This document shows positions 41,736 through 50,480 of a stretch of DNA of 64,000 nt, piece by piece; the stretch's first letter is position 1, and each line of letters opens with the position of its first letter. The translations under genes and the position numbers were made by a program. The notes beneath the pieces are model-generated. The model was not told where the DNA came from. It saw only the letters and a program-made list of their open reading frames with translations, and ran no database searches. Origin of the DNA: Microtetraspora niveoalba. Its GTDB lineage: Bacteria > Actinomycetota > Actinomycetes > Streptosporangiales > Streptosporangiaceae. The stretch is taken from positions 62,001-126,000 of the forward strand of contig NZ_BBYM01000004.1 of the NCBI RefSeq assembly GCF_001570405.1, read 5' to 3'.

Positions 41736-42425
41736 ATGACCGAACCCAAGCGCCGCGGTCCCCGTCAGGCGGAAGCAGAGCGCAACGACCGGGCCCTCCT
41801 GCGGGCGGCGCGCCAGGTGCTGGCGGCCGACGGAGGACACGCTTCGGTCGCAGCCATCGCAGCGGCCGCCGGGGTCGGCATAGGCAGCCTCTACCGCCGC
41901 TACCGCACGAAGGAGGAGCTCTTCCAGCGGCTGGCCGAACTGTCCCTCGACAACTGGAATCAAGCCGCCGAACGAGGGCTCGCCGAGGACGATCCATGGG
42001 AAGGGCTGGCTTCCTTCATCGTCACCTGCGCCGAGTTCGGCCAAGGTTCGCTCGCCCCGATCGCCGGCACCATCGAGGTCACCAAGGAGATGCAGGCCAA
42101 GTCCGACCGCTCGGATGAACTGCTCGCTGCGCTCGTCGCGCGCGCCCACCAGGCCCGCGTGCTCAGGCCGGACGTCACTGCCGTCGACATCTCGCTGCTG
42201 ATCGAGCAGTTCGGCAGATCGCCCGCCCTGGACCAGCTGCGCAAGCAGGGCCGCGAGGACCTCATCGAAGCCGCCGCCAACGCTCACAAGCGCGTTCTCG
42301 CCATCGCCGTGGACGGCCTGCGCGCCTGCCACTCGCGTCCGCTACCCGGCAACCCGCCCACTGACCAGCTCTTCAGCGAACGCTGGGCACACGAAACCGG
42401 CCGCGACCGCCGCTGGACAGGCTGA
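41736..42425 (+). CDS. TetR-family repressor
   Basis: A 229-residue regulator with helix-turn-helix AARQVLAADGGHASVAAIAA then AAGVGIGSLYRRYRTKEELF, typical of the AcrR-like group. ATG at 41736 follows the two operators. The last ~30 residues (after ACHSRPLPGN) look non-conserved, ending exactly where an AraC-regulator remnant begins, so the C-terminus may have been altered by that junction. Confidence 0.88.
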   Translation: MTEPKRRGPRQAEAERNDRALLRAARQVLAADGGHASVAAIAAAAGVGIGSLYRRYRTKEELFQRLAELSLDNWNQAAERGLAEDDPWEGLASFIVTCAEFGQGSLAPIAGTIEVTKEMQAKSDRSDELLAALVARAHQARVLRPDVTAVDISLLIEQFGRSPALDQLRKQGREDLIEAAANAHKRVLAIAVDGLRACHSRPLPGNPPTDQLFSERWAHETGRDRRWTG

Positions 42426-42760
42426 TCGACGACCTTTACTACCTGGAGGGTGCGCCGCCGTACGCCCGGCTGACGCTGCCGCCGATGCCGGCGGCGTTGC
42501 TCATCGTCAACCTCGGGGCGCCGTTCCGCATCCGCGCCGGCACCGACATCGAGACGGCCGAGTACGCCGACGGCTGCGTGGTCACCATGCCCACCCGCGC
42601 GTTGGAGTTCGGCTACCCACTGCGGACCCGGTCGGCCGATGCCCGCGGCCGAGCTGTGTGACCGGCCGGTGACGGCCGGTACGTCGAAGTCCGCCGCGGT
42701 TCCTGCGCGAACATCCCGGCCACGCGCTGGACGGCTGGCCGCTGCCGGCCGATTGATTTC
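42426..42760 (+). pseudogene. remnant of an AraC-family regulator
   Basis: One frame reads IDDLYYLEGAPPYARLTLPP, AALLIVNLGAPFRIRAGTDI and VVTMPTRALEFGYPLRTRS, the sensor domain of an AraC-type regulator, then stops at 42659. A second frame continues with PMPAAELCDRPVTAG (42636-42680), which in such proteins follows about a dozen residues later. So there is an internal deletion with frameshift, no start codon, and no DNA-binding domain. Confidence 0.6.
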
Positions 42761-42821
42761 TTACAAGAGCGGCAGCTCACGACACGCTAATTTGAGGGCA
42801 CCCCAAGCAGAGGAGAGCCCC

Positions 42822-43403
42822 GTGGGCAAGGTGGTCATGTACAGCTCGGTGTCGGTGGACGGCTTCGTCGCGGACGAGAATGACCAGCCCGGACCGCTGT
42901 TCGACTGGTTGTCCAGCGGTGACGTCCCGTTGGACGAGAGCGGCGAGCTGAAGGTGTCGCAGACGTCCTACGACTACACCCGGACGTACTGGGACCAGAT
43001 CGGAGTCACGATCGTCGGCCGCCACGTCTTCGACCTGACGGACGGCTGGGACGGAAAGCCTCCGAGCGGGATCGACCACGTGGTCGTCGTGACGCACCGG
43101 CCGCAGCCCGAAGGCTGGGACCCCGAGGCGCCGTTTCACTTCGTCGACGGCGTCGAGGCAGCCATGGCCAAGGCGCAGGAGCTTGCGGGTGACCGCTTGA
43201 TCGAGGTCGCCGCCGGCGACGTCGGTGGCCAGGTGCTTGCCGCGGGTCTGGTCGACGAGGTGCGCATGGACGTCGTACCCGTCGTGTTCGGGTCCGGCAA
43301 GCGCTACTTCGGGTCGTTCCATGCGCGGCACCTGTTGGAGGATCCTGACGTGGTGATTCAGGGCAACCGGGTGCTTCACCTGCGCTATCGGGTGCGCCGT
43401 TGA
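42822..43403 (+). CDS. dihydrofolate reductase-like (RibD C-terminal) protein
   Basis: A 193-residue protein of the RibD-C/DHFR-like family: VVMYSSVSVDGFVADENDQP at the N-terminus, VTIVGRHVFDLTDGWDG, and DRLIEVAAGDVGGQVLAAGL then VDEVRMDVVPVVFGSGKRYF. GTG at 42822 has AGGAG at 42811-42815. These stand-alone proteins are NADPH-binding reductases of unknown substrate. Confidence 0.88.
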   Translation: MGKVVMYSSVSVDGFVADENDQPGPLFDWLSSGDVPLDESGELKVSQTSYDYTRTYWDQIGVTIVGRHVFDLTDGWDGKPPSGIDHVVVVTHRPQPEGWDPEAPFHFVDGVEAAMAKAQELAGDRLIEVAAGDVGGQVLAAGLVDEVRMDVVPVVFGSGKRYFGSFHARHLLEDPDVVIQGNRVLHLRYRVRR

Positions 43404-43424
43404 CCGATCTGAGCGGGCGCCCCC

Positions 43425-43646
43425 AAGCTCGCGCCCCGCGCCCTGGACGCCCGCCAGCAGAAGCGCTACCTGCGCGCCGTCGAACGCCGCCCCCTCGCCC
43501 TTTCCGCCCACATCCTGCGGCACACCTTGGCGACCAACCTCCTGCGCGCGGGCGTCGACATCGTCGTCGTCGACAGGACGGCTGGGCTCTGTCGAGCGGA
43601 GCCGGCGGAGAAGGCCGTTCTCATCGACATGCTCGTCACCTGCTGA
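43425..43646 (+). pseudogene. remnant of a tyrosine recombinase/integrase
   Basis: A 73-codon frame joins APRALDARQQKRYLRAVERR (start of the catalytic domain) directly to SAHILRHTLATNLLRAGVDI (box II HxLRH with its Arg) and then a tail resembling the integrase C-terminus (AEPAEKAVLIDMLV). The central catalytic part and the active-site Tyr are missing. The rest of 43404-43739 holds no gene. Confidence 0.6.
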
Positions 43647-43739
43647 ACGCCGGCTGAGCCGTGGAACACGGGACGGACCCACCCAGCCGGATGTGCACCG
43701 TACGGTGATCGATGGCGTCCGCAATCCGTCCAGTGTCGC

Positions 43740-44924
43740 TCACGCGATCAGGAGGGTGGCCAGCACCGGGCCGAAGGCGCCGCCGAGCTGGTAGCACAGG
43801 GTGAACAGGGCGACTGCGGTAGCCCGGTGCCCGGGTGGCACGGCCTTGCCGGCGCGGGCGGCGTACCAGGCCATCGCCGCCGTGGCGGCGAACGCTGCGA
43901 ACGCGTTGGCCGCCGCGATGGCCACCGGCCAGGGCGCGATCAGGGGCAGGGCGACGGCCACGGCGCCGGTGGCCAGGAGGATCGTCCGGGTGACGGTGGG
44001 GCCGTACCGGGGGGTCCAACGGGTGAACAGCAGCGAGGCGATAGAGCCGGTGGCCAGCATGATGAGCGTCATCAGCCCGATCCGTTCGGCTGGCCAGTGG
44101 TGTTCCAGCATCCGGGGCACGGTGTAGAGCAGGGCGAAGTAGGAAGTGGACAACGCGCACGCGGCCGCTGAGGCGGTCATGAACGCCTGGGCGCCCACGA
44201 CGGCCCGCGGAACGAACCCGGCGATGTTCCTGCGGACATGCACGGTCAGGAGCAGGCCTGCGATGGCAGCCGCGGCGAGTGCCGCCAGACCCAGGCGCGG
44301 GACCAGGACGAACGAGCTGATCAGCGTCATCACCAGCAGGATGCCGACGATGTCGGTGGACGTGGCGGTGTCCCCATCGGAGTGGTGTGCGGCGACGTGC
44401 CGCAGGATGGCGGGGACGGCCAGGAGCGCGGGCAGAGATAGCAGCAGCGGCGTCCGCCAGGAGATCGCCGACAGGGTCGAGCCGGCCAGCGGACCGAAAG
44501 CGCCGACCAGGCCGACCCCGGCGGTGATGACACCGGTCCGGGAGGTCGTCCCGGCCAGGGTGATGGCGATGGTCACCAGGCCACCCCCGCCGGCGGCTTG
44601 GGCGGCGCGTCCCGCGAGCAGCATCGGCAGCGCCGGCGCAAGTGCCACCAGGAGCGTGCCGAGAAGCACCAGGGTGGCGTTGGCGAGCATGGCGGCGCGG
44701 ACGCCGCGGGTGCGCAGCAGCGCAGCGGTGAGTGGGGCGCCGAGCACGCCACCCCAGCCGAAGGCGGTTGCGGCCCAGGTGGCGTCGGCGACCGATACGC
44801 CGAGTGCGCGGGCGAGGTCGGGGATGACGGTGGTGCTGCTGTTGGCGCTGAGTGAGGTCGGGGTCGCCAGCAGGGCGAGGGGGAGGACGGAGATCCGTCC
44901 CTTGTGCGCGGTTTCGTGGATCAC
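43740..44924 (-). CDS. MFS transporter
   Basis: A 394-residue, 12-helix transporter of the drug-efflux type. FGWGGVLGAPLTAALLRTRG replaces the canonical motif A, and GLVGAFGPLAGSTLSAISWR is the motif C region. The start is GTG at 44922-44924. It is divergent from an FMN reductase-TetR operon; the shared 79-base gap contains a palindrome that the TetR probably binds. Confidence 0.87.
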   Translation of the reverse strand: MIHETAHKGRISVLPLALLATPTSLSANSSTTVIPDLARALGVSVADATWAATAFGWGGVLGAPLTAALLRTRGVRAAMLANATLVLLGTLLVALAPALPMLLAGRAAQAAGGGGLVTIAITLAGTTSRTGVITAGVGLVGAFGPLAGSTLSAISWRTPLLLSLPALLAVPAILRHVAAHHSDGDTATSTDIVGILLVMTLISSFVLVPRLGLAALAAAAIAGLLLTVHVRRNIAGFVPRAVVGAQAFMTASAAACALSTSYFALLYTVPRMLEHHWPAERIGLMTLIMLATGSIASLLFTRWTPRYGPTVTRTILLATGAVAVALPLIAPWPVAIAAANAFAAFAATAAMAWYAARAGKAVPPGHRATAVALFTLCYQLGGAFGPVLATLLIA

Positions 44925-44955
44925 ACCTTCAAAGTAAACCAGACAGTCTAAGTAC

Positions 44956-44971
44956 TACACTGATTAGTGTA
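44956..44971. promoter_or_regulatory. operator between MFS and FMN reductase genes
   Basis: TACACT-GATT-AGTGTA is a near-perfect palindrome, with AGACAGTCT a little upstream at 44941-44949. It lies between divergent promoters in AT-rich sequence and is a candidate site for the TetR encoded at 45590. Confidence 0.6.
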
Positions 44972-45003
44972 CCTTGAAGCTGTTCGCCTATCGAAGGGGA
45001 GCC

Positions 45004-45567
45004 ATGAACGAGCTGAACATCCTGGCCTTGTCCGGCAGCCTGCGGGCACAATCCCACAACACCGCGCTGCTCCATGCGGCGCGCACGCTGATCCCTGGAG
45101 GGCTGGCCATCGACATCGATGACGATCTGGGCCGGTTGCCGCTCTACAACCAGGACCTCGACGGCGGCACGCCACCCGTGGTGGTCGCCGAGTTCCGGGC
45201 CCGCATCGCCGCGGCCGACGCCTTGCTGATCGCCACGCCGGAGCACAACGCCTCCATTCCGGCCGCGCTGAAGAACGCCATCGACTGGGCCAGTACGGCT
45301 CCCGAAGGGCTGCTGCGGGGTAAGCCCGTGGCCATCGCCGGCGCCTCCCCGGGACCGTTCGGCTCGGTACGCGCCCAGCTCGTCCTCCGCCAGGTCCTGG
45401 CCGCGGTGGGGGCCGAGGTCGTGGTCAAGCCGGAGGTGACGGTGTTCCACTGTGACACCCGCTTCACCGGCGATCGCAAGCTGAGCGACCCCTGCACCGC
45501 TGACCTGCTGCGGGAGCTGCTCGACGCCCTGGCACGCAAGATCCACCCGTACACTGCAGCAAAGTAG
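45004..45567 (+). CDS. NAD(P)H-dependent FMN reductase
   Basis: A 187-residue flavodoxin-fold reductase with ILALSGSLRAQSHNTALLHA (phosphate loop) and LLIATPEHNASIPAALKNAI. AGGGGAG precedes the ATG at 45004, favouring it over an upstream TTG. It is in an operon with the following TetR gene (22-base gap). Confidence 0.9.
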   Translation: MNELNILALSGSLRAQSHNTALLHAARTLIPGGLAIDIDDDLGRLPLYNQDLDGGTPPVVVAEFRARIAAADALLIATPEHNASIPAALKNAIDWASTAPEGLLRGKPVAIAGASPGPFGSVRAQLVLRQVLAAVGAEVVVKPEVTVFHCDTRFTGDRKLSDPCTADLLRELLDALARKIHPYTAAK

Positions 45568-45589
45568 ACCCCCGCCCGGAAGGACGCCG

Positions 45590-46234
45590 ATGACCCTCCG
45601 CCAGCCCGAGCCGTACGGCAGACCGGACAAGCGGCGGGCGATCACCCAGGCCGCCCGCCGCGTGTTCGGCCGCGACGGCTACACCCGCGCCAGCATGGAC
45701 GCGATCAGCGCCGAGGCAGGGGTGTCCAAGCGGACGGTCTACAACCACTTCACCGACAAGGAGCAGTTGTTCCTGACCGTCGCGCTGGAAGGCGCCGAAG
45801 AGGTCACCGCCGCGATCGCGCAGATCATGGATCGGCACCTGCACAAGATCGTGGATCTGGAGCAGGACCTGATCGACTTCTCCCTCGACCGGGTCGCCGC
45901 GGTGACCTCCTTTCCCGACCACTTCGCCCTGGTACGGGCCATCGAGGCGGAGGCTGCCCACATCCCACCACCGATCCTGAAGGCATGGATCGCGGCCGGG
46001 CCGCAGACCGGGCACCTGCGCCTGGCGCCCTATCTGCGCCGGATCGCCGATCGCGGCCTGCTGGAGATCGACGACGCCGACAGCGCCGCCGCTCACCTCA
46101 CTCTGCTGACCATCACCGACGTCAACCAGCAGACGTTCTACGGCGCCGTCCCACTGCCCCAGGAAGAGATCGCTCGGCTCGTCACCAGAGGTGTGCGGGC
46201 CTTCCTCCGCAGCTACGCCCCCACCACCCCATAG
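45590..46234 (+). CDS. TetR-family repressor
   Basis: A 214-residue regulator: ITQAARRVFGRDGYTRASMD then AEAGVSKRTVYNHFTDKEQL, with an AefR-like C-terminal domain. It probably controls its own operon and the divergent MFS gene. GGAAGG lies upstream of the ATG. Confidence 0.9.
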   Translation: MTLRQPEPYGRPDKRRAITQAARRVFGRDGYTRASMDAISAEAGVSKRTVYNHFTDKEQLFLTVALEGAEEVTAAIAQIMDRHLHKIVDLEQDLIDFSLDRVAAVTSFPDHFALVRAIEAEAAHIPPPILKAWIAAGPQTGHLRLAPYLRRIADRGLLEIDDADSAAAHLTLLTITDVNQQTFYGAVPLPQEEIARLVTRGVRAFLRSYAPTTP

Positions 46235-46407
46235 CGCACCAAATCAGGAACGCCCTGAGACTCGCCCTGCCTGCTCATGTACGTGGTGATCACGGCGGCA
46301 CGGCGACCAGGACAACCCCTCGCCGGGACGGTGCGCGACTCCGCGACGTTGTCCGGTACATCGCCGAAGACGTCGCCTGGCGGGCGGCGGCGCCGAGTCC
46401 CAGAGCT

Positions 46408-46540
46408 CACTACGAGCGCCGCCGATCCGGCGGCGACCGGCACTCCAGCGCGCTGCGCCACACCTTCAGCCGGATGTTCGGCTGCCTGTACCACTGCCTG
46501 GAAAGGGCGTGAACTACGACGGCCTCGTGGCCTTCCCGCC
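46408..46540 (+). pseudogene. 3' remnant of an IS110-type transposase
   Basis: The frame HYERRRSGGDRHSSALRHTF then SRMFGCLYHCLERA matches the C-terminal end of IS110-family transposases; after a stop at 46510 the next frame gives NYDGLVAF, the usual continuation. No intact transposase or ends are visible. 46235-46708 otherwise holds only degenerate sequence. Confidence 0.5.
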
Positions 46541-46708
46541 GTGATCGGAGGTTTCGGAGACCGGTATGACCTGTTGGCGACCCTCTGGGACGATCTGGGG
46601 CACGTTGAGCAGTCGCCGGAGATCACACCTTCCGCCAGGATGGGGCGATGAAGGTTCCCATGACCTTTCCCGGCTCACCGGCACCCTCACCCCAGGCCCC
46701 TCCCAGCG

Positions 46709-47680
46709 GTGGCAACTGACGTGGGGCTTCACGTCTACCGGGTCACCAAGTATGACCCGGCGCACCGGAACGAGCAGGGTCACTACGACGGTCCCGAGGA
46801 CGTGTACTGCGACCATGGTCCGGTCGAAGCGGCTTACCTGGCAGCCGTCGCCGCTTTCGCCGAAGAAACCGGTATCACCCACCTCGCCATCCGCGAACCT
46901 GAGGTGAGCGGCTTTGTCCACTTCGGTGTGGAACCCCCGATCGACGGTCACGGCCTGGCCGGGCTGTTCCCGCCCGACCTGACCGGCTACCACGACGGCG
47001 CGCAGGTGCCGATGGCCGTCGCCCTGGAACTGGTCCGGGCGATGCTGCGCGACAACGGTGCTTGGTGTCGGTTGGAGGTCGAGGACCGCTTCTTCGTTCA
47101 CGTCGGTTACGACCAATACGTTTATGTCGGCAGCACGCTGGCGTGTCCGCACGCGGTGGCGCTCACCCGCCGGCGAGGGCTCTTCGCCGAGCCGATCAGC
47201 CGGTCACCGTACGACCCGCAACTCGATGAGGACGATCCTGCACGGCGACGACCCGCCGACGCGGCATTCTGGGCCGAACTGAATGCTCTCATCATCAAAC
47301 GAGGAGCGGTGGTGCTGGAGGAGGGCTACCTCTTCAACGCCTCCCGCTGGCACCGGATCCTCATCGATGAGGTTGCGGCGATACGGGACCGGCTCACCCC
47401 TCGGGCGAGGCTGCTGGTTTGGCCCGACCTGTCAACAGATGTGGACGCAGCCCTTGCCCACCTTCCCGACGAGGGCCTCAGTGAGATCGTCTGGCAGAAC
47501 TCTCAAGGGCGCATCACCAGCCTGACAGTCGACGAAACTCACTATCCGGCACTGCCCGCCATGCTGGGCAGAGCCCGTGCGGCGATGATCCTTTCCTGTT
47601 ACGAGGACGAGCGTAACCCGCTGATGGCCGCGGTGATGCCCGATCCCGATGGCGTGCTCCGCGCACGATGGACGCCCTAA
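46709..47680 (+). CDS. conserved protein of unknown function
   Basis: A 323-residue soluble protein starting VATDVGLHVYRVTKYDPA. No signal peptide or membrane helix. Noteworthy blocks are GPVEAAYLAAVAAFAEETGI, FVHVGYDQYVYVGSTLACPH and a C-terminal LVWPDLSTDVDAALAHLPDE. Codon use is less GC-biased than its neighbours. I recognise the layout from uncharacterised actinomycete proteins but cannot assign a function. Its 3' end overlaps the convergent hydrolase frame by 167 bases. Confidence 0.7.
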   Translation: MATDVGLHVYRVTKYDPAHRNEQGHYDGPEDVYCDHGPVEAAYLAAVAAFAEETGITHLAIREPEVSGFVHFGVEPPIDGHGLAGLFPPDLTGYHDGAQVPMAVALELVRAMLRDNGAWCRLEVEDRFFVHVGYDQYVYVGSTLACPHAVALTRRRGLFAEPISRSPYDPQLDEDDPARRRPADAAFWAELNALIIKRGAVVLEEGYLFNASRWHRILIDEVAAIRDRLTPRARLLVWPDLSTDVDAALAHLPDEGLSEIVWQNSQGRITSLTVDETHYPALPAMLGRARAAMILSCYEDERNPLMAAVMPDPDGVLRARWTP

Positions 47681-48566
47681 CGCCGCCGCCCGCTGAGGGG
47701 CTTGACGGCTTAGGCACGTCGGACGCCCGCGCATGCCACCCGAGCCCGAATCCGGGACCCGGGAGCATCAGGGTGCGGACATACGGCGCCCAGCCGTGCC
47801 AGAGCGCCGAGGGGTCGAACGGCAGCACCATGTCGCCGGGGTCCTGCCAGATCGCCAGGGTGGAGGCCTTGACGCGCCGGCCGGCCTGCCGGTCCTCGCT
47901 GTCATGGGCCGCATCGACGAAGGCGCTGGCCCGGTAGTCCTGGCAAATGGCGTGGATCGTTTCCGGATCGCGGGTCGCGGCCAGGTATGCCTCACGGACC
48001 TCGGTGTCGAATGTGCCGGGTGCGGCCCAGGCGTCGAGGAAGTAGCCGAAGAACGTGTCGGGGTCGGCGCCGATCATCCGTTCGGGCAGGTCGTTGAGCT
48101 GCGCGAGGAAATACAGGTGGAATCCGAAGACGCCGCCCACGCCCGCCAGCGACTCCCACATGTCAACGGCAGGAATGACGTCGATCACGCCGAGGTGATC
48201 GACGGCGTCGGGGTGGTCCAATGCGGTGCGGAAGGCGACCAGCGCTCCACGGTCATGGCCGACCAGGCTGAAACGTTCGTGGCCGAGCTGTCGCATCAGC
48301 GCCACCATGGTCGCCGCCGTCACACGCTTGGCATATTGCTCGTGGCCACCCTCTGGCTTGGCGCTGGCCCCATAGCCCGGCAGGTCGGGGCAAATGACGC
48401 GGAAGCGGTCGGCCAGCGCCGGAGCGACATGCCGCCAGGCCAGATGAGTCTGTGGGAAGCCGTGAAGCAACAGCAGCGGCGGCCCCTCTCCACCTGAAGC
48501 CAAATGGAGGTCAAGACCGTTCACCCGGACCGTGTGTTCATCGAAGCCTGAGATCGTTGAGGGCAT
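47514..48566 (-). CDS. alpha/beta hydrolase (haloacetate dehalogenase/epoxide hydrolase type), C-terminus broken
   Basis: Residues 1-275 are a normal haloacetate-dehalogenase-like hydrolase: LLLLHGFPQTHLAWRHVAPA, nucleophile Asp in FSLVGHDRGALVAFR, and AIWQDPGDMVLPFDPSALWH. After VRTLMLPGPG the family's GGHFLxEE segment with the catalytic His is absent; the frame instead runs ~75 residues antisense through the 3' end of the neighbouring gene. The enzyme is probably inactive. ATG at 48564-48566. Confidence 0.7.
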   Translation of the reverse strand: MPSTISGFDEHTVRVNGLDLHLASGGEGPPLLLLHGFPQTHLAWRHVAPALADRFRVICPDLPGYGASAKPEGGHEQYAKRVTAATMVALMRQLGHERFSLVGHDRGALVAFRTALDHPDAVDHLGVIDVIPAVDMWESLAGVGGVFGFHLYFLAQLNDLPERMIGADPDTFFGYFLDAWAAPGTFDTEVREAYLAATRDPETIHAICQDYRASAFVDAAHDSEDRQAGRRVKASTLAIWQDPGDMVLPFDPSALWHGWAPYVRTLMLPGPGFGLGWHARASDVPKPSSPSAGGGVRASIVRGARHRDRASPRPSAGYARPRNRKGSSPHGLCPAWRAVPDSEFRRLSGW

Positions 48567-48987
48567 CGGCTCAGACTGTCATGAGCAACCGGCAATTTTG
48601 GGTGACCAGAACCAGCCTGCTGGTCAGTGGGGTGCGCGGTGCAGCGAGACCACCGTGCCACGGCTCCTCTCCAGGTTAGCGGCGGCACCAGTGTCGTCGA
48701 GGCGGTCGCTGAAGCCGGGGCTCGTTCGACGAGGCCCGGCCTCCAGCCAGTGACCGGGGTGCCGGCACCCCAGCCTGCGGGCACGGACAAGGCTCCGGGG
48801 CGCGGGCGGATGGGCGTCCTCTCTCCCGGAGTGAGGAATTTCCTCCGATCTCGTCAAGAAGGTGTCGCGCGGGCGGGCGCTGCCACATGATCGGTGTCAT
48901 GCGTTTTCCGCGACTGCTCCCCCGGACCGTCCGTGAGCCCGTGCCGTCCGTCCCCACCTGCCGCGCGGTTCGCGGAACGTCCCGCGA
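48567..48987. other. 421-base stretch without a recognisable gene
   Basis: Contains the promoter regions of the hydrolase (left) and the ATPase-domain protein (right) and a small ACCAGC-CT-GCTGGT palindrome at 48608-48621. Open frames on both strands have no recognisable protein pattern. Confidence 0.4.
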
Positions 48988-49659
48988 ATGCTGACCTCCC
49001 CCTTCCCGGCGCGCGGTGACAGGAAGGCGGCCGACCGAGTGTTCGGTTCGACCGTCACCGCCCCCGGGCAGGCGCGGTCCTTCGTCCGCGCCCAGCTCGG
49101 CCGGTGGGGGCTTCCGGAGCTGGTCGACACGGTCGAGCTGCTCACGTCCGAGCTGGTGACCAACGCGGTGCGGGCCACGGCGGCGGTGTCCAGCCCGCCG
49201 ATGGCCTCCTCGGTGTTCCCCGTCGCCCTGCGCATGGTCGCGTTGCGGCTGCTGCTGGCCCCCGCGAGCCTGGTGATCGAGGTCTGGGACGTCTGCGCCC
49301 AGACGCCGGCCGCCGAACGCGCCGACCCGCCCGGCGAGCTGAGGGAGGGCGGGCGCGGGCTGACGCTGGTCGGGGCGCTGTCCACGGCTTGGGGGCAGCG
49401 CGTCGCCCCGGACCGGGGCAAGATCGTCTGGTGTGAGGTGGCCGTTCCCGCCGTCCCCTCCGGATCGGGCGGACCGACCGGGCCGGGCGAGTCGGGCGGG
49501 GGCGGTGCTCGGGGAGGCCACTCCCCTGCGCCGCCCGTACGGCGTCCGGGCGCCACGCTTCCACGACGACTGAGGCACGCGGGCCTGGCCGAGCGCGTCG
49601 ACGGCCCGGACGCGCGGACCCTGCGGGGCGTCCTCGACGGCCTGCGCCGGCTCGACTGA
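48988..49659 (+). CDS. RsbW-like ATP-binding protein (GHKL fold)
   Basis: A 223-residue protein with a stand-alone HATPase domain: ELLTSELVTNAVRATAAV (N box), VIEVWDVCAQTP (G1-like) and LREGGRGLTLVGALSTAWGQ (G2). This is the anti-sigma/anti-regulator kinase type that is highly expanded in actinomycetes. The C-terminal ~70 residues are low complexity. No partner antagonist gene is adjacent. Confidence 0.82.
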   Translation: MLTSPFPARGDRKAADRVFGSTVTAPGQARSFVRAQLGRWGLPELVDTVELLTSELVTNAVRATAAVSSPPMASSVFPVALRMVALRLLLAPASLVIEVWDVCAQTPAAERADPPGELREGGRGLTLVGALSTAWGQRVAPDRGKIVWCEVAVPAVPSGSGGPTGPGESGGGGARGGHSPAPPVRRPGATLPRRLRHAGLAERVDGPDARTLRGVLDGLRRLD

Positions 49660-49660
49660 T

Positions 49661-49731
49661 CCCGCGGCCCTTCGACCCGCCGTCCTCCAACCCGCGGCCC
49701 TTCGACCCGCCGTCCTTCGACCCGCCGTCCT
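49661..49731. repeat. 30-bp imperfect tandem repeat
   Basis: CCCGCGGCCCTTCGACCCGC and the following CGTCCT recur at 49661 and 49691 with a 30-base period (28 of 30 identical), and a shorter third copy, CGACCCGCCGTCCT, ends at 49731. It fills the gap after the ATPase gene. It could be read as GGSK-rich codons on the minus strand but has no gene context there. Confidence 0.75.
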
Positions 49732-49919
49732 TCAAGCCGCTCGGCGGGTCCCCGGCCGAGCCCCGATCGGCGATCCCGGCCGGGCGGTCCGGGCCCACGA
49801 AGGCAAGGCGCCCACCAAGGGCGTGCAGGACTCGGCCACGATCCGCGGCGCGGGTGTTTGCCGCCCGCTCGCTGGGCACGCGGTGGTGAGGTCCGCCGGG
49901 ACACCGCCGGGAGGCGACC

Positions 49920-50480
49920 ATGAACGCTCGGATCACGTTGCGGGTGGACGGCCGGGACAGGCCGGTGGCGCTCGACACCCGCACCACCCTGCTCGACGCG
50001 CTGCGCGACCGCCTGTCGGTCACCTCGCCCAAGAAGGGCTGCGACCACGGGCAGTGCGGCGCGTGCACCGTGCTGCTGGACGGGCGGAGGGTGGTGAGCT
50101 GCCTCATCCTCGCGGTGGCCTGTGACGGGTCCGAGGTCGTCACCGCGCAGGGGCTGGTGGAGGAGGGCGAGCCGCACCCGGTGCAGCGGGCCTTCCTGGA
50201 GGAGGACGGTTTCCAGTGCGGGTTCTGCACGCCCGGGCAGATCTGCTCGGCGGTCGGCATGCTGCAGGAGGTCAAGGCCGGGCACCCCAGCCAGGTCACC
50301 GACGACCTCACCGGTCCCGTCACGCTCGACGACGAGGAGATCCGGGAGCGGCTGAGCGGCAACCTGTGCCGGTGCGGCGCCTACGTCAACATCGTCGCCG
50401 CCCTGCGGGAGGAGACCGCCCCCAGTGAGGAGACGAGCCCGAGGGCGGAGACGAGCCCGAGCGAGGAGGCGGAGTCGTGA
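49920..50480 (+). CDS. paoA: aldehyde oxidoreductase 2Fe-2S subunit (PaoA/YagT type)
   Basis: A 186-residue subunit with two 2Fe-2S clusters: the plant-type ferredoxin cysteines in [18 protein letters not shown] and the helical-domain cysteines in [16 protein letters not shown] and [12 protein letters not shown]. It passes electrons from the molybdenum site to FAD. No Tat signal is seen, unlike periplasmic PaoA of E. coli, so the complex is probably cytoplasmic. Overlaps the next gene by four bases. Confidence 0.92.
   Translation: MNARITLRVDGRDRPVALDTRTTLLDALRDRLSVTSPKKGCDHGQCGACTVLLDGRRVVSCLILAVACDGSEVVTAQGLVEEGEPHPVQRAFLEEDGFQCGFCTPGQICSAVGMLQEVKAGHPSQVTDDLTGPVTLDDEEIRERLSGNLCRCGAYVNIVAALREETAPSEETSPRAETSPSEEAES

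Noticed and set aside
49661-49731. CRISPR array
   Set aside because: Repeats are directly tandem without unique spacers and no cas genes are present.
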